Assembly: GCA_910578865.1 (NCBI GenBank)
Contig: CAJTRM010000002.1
Span: 1 to 64,000, forward strand
DNA: 64,000 nucleotides
Direction of reading: 5' to 3'
Source: an uncultured Dorea sp.
GTDB taxonomy: Bacteria; Bacillota; Clostridia; Lachnospirales; Lachnospiraceae
The position numbers and the translations under genes are program-made. The notes under the pieces are model-generated. The model saw only the letters and a program-made list of their open reading frames with translations, made no database searches and had not been told where the DNA came from. Below, one piece after another: positions 63,582 through 64,000 of the stretch (the stretch's first letter is position 1; each line of letters opens with the position of its first letter).

Positions 63582-63683
63582 TGACAGTTTTGTCACTTCT
63601 TTTGTCACCATGCCGTCACCTTCTATCGATATACTTATCATTAAAACAGATCATCATTATTAAAAGGAGGCGAATGATAAAGC

Positions 63684-64000
63684 ATGGATATTATTTTCAC
63701 ATTGACGGTCCGGTATCTGAGGCAAAACAAAAAGAGAACTGCAGCAACGCTTGCAGGAATCACCGCAGCGTCAGCTCTTTTAACATTGTCTGTCATATTT
63801 ATTCATTCTTTTATGAAAAAAATATCTACACTTGACGCAATGCAGGCAGACATTAAAAAGCTGATCCTGGCTGCAGCCTTAATGCTTGCAGTGATTTTAG
63901 CCGTACTGACATTCTTTATTTATCATATGCTGAGTCTTTCTGCGGCAGATAAAATCAGACATCTTGGAATCCTGGGCAGCGTTGGTGCAACTCCGTTCCA
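63684..64000 (+). CDS. FtsX-type ABC transporter permease, 5' part only
   Basis: The first 105 codons run open to the window edge. The N-terminus TLTVRYLRQNKKRTAATLAG plus a membrane segment, then a second hydrophobic segment followed by SAADKIRHLGILGSVGATP, is characteristic of FtsX/MacB-like permeases. An AAAGGAGG stands 13 nt before the ATG, a rather long spacing, but the frame is closed by a stop just upstream. The cognate ATPase is not between kinase and permease and would have to lie downstream or elsewhere. Confidence 0.8.
   Translation, partial: MDIIFTLTVRYLRQNKKRTAATLAGITAASALLTLSVIFIHSFMKKISTLDAMQADIKKLILAAALMLAVILAVLTFFIYHMLSLSAADKIRHLGILGSVGATPF

Noticed and set aside
63581-63835. 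84-residue plus-strand frame overlapping the permease start
   Set aside because: It shifts frame across the clear FtsX-type permease N-terminus, which has far better family character.
1-64000. tRNA, rRNA, CRISPR arrays and known riboswitches
   Set aside because: Intergenic stretches were read for cloverleaf-like, repeat-spacer and riboswitch-like patterns, and none was convincing.

Overview
The window looks like chromosomal DNA of a spore-forming gut clostridium, most likely a member of the Lachnospiraceae. The moderate GC content, strong AGGAGG ribosome-binding sites, yqfC/yqfD sporulation genes, the mreBCD-pbp2-minDE-rodA block, the sepF-ylmH-lspA-rluD block and several small Clostridia families (DUF4250, DUF4321, DUF896, DUF2804) all point that way. 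No rRNA, tRNA or CRISPR array was seen. I could not run searches, so family names rest on motifs and gene order.

Left accessory region (1-20.6 kb). A transposase 5' end and gene debris at the edge are followed by a flotillin-like gene and an XRE regulator. Next comes a run of same-strand genes from 3140 to 17489 with gaps of 82 nt or less. It encodes a lipoprotein, a large secreted stalk-domain-like protein, half a condensation domain, a free-standing acyl-AMP ligase, a 2412-residue NRPS (C-A-T-C-A-T-R), an acyl carrier protein, a class B sortase and a small secreted protein ending in SPKTG. The domain logic predicts an N-acyl dipeptide released reductively as an aldehyde, which may cyclise. 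This matches the gut clostridial peptide-aldehyde/pyrazinone cluster type. The sortase and SPKTG protein are unusual companions. A MerR regulator fused to six membrane segments follows, behind a textbook 19-bp-spacer MerR promoter, then a YdcF-like protein and a DUF2804 protein, closed by a 16-bp-stem terminator.

Middle region (20.6-33.7 kb). This holds a DUF6323/DUF6179-like pair, uncharacterised membrane or coiled-coil proteins, a membrane-tethered lipase, then yqfC-yqfD-phoH-ybeY with a sigma-E-like promoter, a SpoVB/MurJ-type flippase, DUF896, 5-formyl-THF cyclo-ligase, a DUF4250 gene that appears to start with ATA, and miaB.

Core region (33.7-61.7 kb). It carries mutS-mutL-miaA (mutL has a 39-bp tandem repeat in its linker), a methionine gamma-lyase-like enzyme, two flavoproteins, radC, mreB-mreC-mreD-pbp2-minD-minE-rodA-mgsA-dacA (no minC), a radical SAM protein, a HlyD-like protein, yggS-sepF-ylmH-lspA-rluD, a cytidylate-kinase-like protein and ttcA on the minus strand.

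Right edge (61.7-64 kb). An OmpR-type response regulator, a kinase with a very short extracytoplasmic loop and a truncated FtsX-type permease suggest a Bce-like antimicrobial-peptide sensing and resistance module continuing past the window.
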